DNA of 64,000 bases from Macropodus opercularis (lineage: Eukaryota; Chordata; Actinopteri; Anabantiformes; Osphronemidae): positions 9,096,001-9,160,000 of the forward strand of contig CM061107.1 in the NCBI GenBank assembly GCA_030770545.1, given 5' to 3'. The translations under genes were made by a program, and so were the position numbers. The notes beneath the pieces were generated by a model, which was not told where the DNA came from, ran no database searches, and saw only the letters and a program-made list of their open reading frames with translations. Numbering within the stretch: position 1 is the first letter of the stretch; the number at the start of each line of letters is the position of its first letter. Below are positions 63,532 to 64,000 of the stretch, one piece after another.

Positions 63532-64000
63532 TATGTGGGTCAGCCGTTGGAGTTCAGCACCATGGACAGCAACGCAATAGAGCTCTGTGGGTCGGACGAC
63601 CGTCGAGCACGGCCATAGCGTAGGCGTAGATGCTGCTGTGCTCTGTACCTGCCAATCACGCCCCACCTGTCCTGGCAACAGTGCTGACTTTTGACAACAG
63701 TTTTTCACTTTTGACATTAAGTGCTGACCCGAAATCTTTGAAACAGAGAAAGTAACCACTTTATAGGTTGTCTAAGAATAACGCAGAGGAGCGTGGAGAC
63801 AAAATGATTTTTGTTTACTCTCTTACTTACGTCCTCCACATCCTCTCCCCTGCTATTGCTCTTGTATTTTCCCTCTTCCTCTCAGATTCACTTTGTGCGT
63901 TTTTATATTGCACTGGCCTGTCATTGTCCATAAAGGCTGTTCTAGTATCAGCTCCTACCCATCCTGCGCTTCCCTCACTCTCTCCATCCTCTTCTCCTCC

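Larger units (their letters stand above)
58210..64000. other. Putative first intron or intergenic DNA to window end
   Basis: No supported coding exon. It includes GT-rich tracts (58406-58430), a long (CA)n at 61808-61845, a pyrimidine-rich belt at 62900-63120 and a G19 run at 63513-63531. The longer open frames here arise from these low-complexity tracts. Confidence 0.4.

Overview
The window is teleost fish nuclear DNA, most likely from a compact percomorph-type genome. The evidence is spliced vertebrate genes with short GT-AG introns, fish-type dispersed repeats (an L2-like LINE with a TAGA tail, a hAT-type MITE, a tRNA-headed SINE-like repeat) and many (CA)n tracts. There is no prokaryotic gene organisation, CRISPR array, rRNA or functional tRNA that I can see.

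The first 41.5 kb is a gene-dense block of six complete coding sequences. I rebuilt each exon by exon, and every one closes in frame at the length expected for its family: stat5b (+, 786 aa, 18 coding exons), naglu (+, 751 aa, 6 exons), ipmk (-, up to 474 aa, 6 exons), ube2d1 (+, 147 aa, 7 exons), tfam (+, 289 aa, 7 exons) and polr3d (-, 393 aa, 8 exons). naglu/ipmk and tfam/polr3d are convergent pairs; ipmk and ube2d1 diverge from a 3 kb shared upstream region. The genes do not form one pathway. They cover cytokine signalling (STAT5), lysosomal heparan sulfate breakdown (NAGLU), nuclear inositol phosphate signalling (IPMK), ubiquitin transfer (UBE2D1), mitochondrial DNA packaging and transcription (TFAM) and RNA polymerase III (POLR3D). 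The order joins neighbours that in human lie in separate places: stat5/naglu on 17q21, ipmk/ube2d1/tfam on 10q21, and polr3d on 8p21.

From about 41.5 kb to the end I find no protein-coding exon that I can defend. This gene-poor part holds a decayed L1-type reverse transcriptase fragment, long microsatellites and homopolymers, several stretches whose composition resembles vertebrate conserved non-coding enhancers (about 49.2-49.6, 52.9-53.2, 53.7-54.1 and 56.5-56.7 kb), and a plus-strand candidate promoter with a non-coding first exon ending at 58209, which may belong to a gene continuing past the window.

The observations most worth following are these: six CTCF-like motifs, including a divergent arrangement (minus at 35.0 kb, plus at 41.95 and 42.30 kb) where the gene block meets the desert; a pre-miRNA-like hairpin at 20434-20501; an inverted pair of MiT/TFE-type E-boxes with three CCAAT boxes upstream of the lysosomal gene naglu; a duplicated 17-mer inside an enhancer-like stretch at 53 kb; and a stop-introducing exon-like ORF in ube2d1 intron 2. 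I see no wholly new biological system. The novelty here is regulatory and structural.
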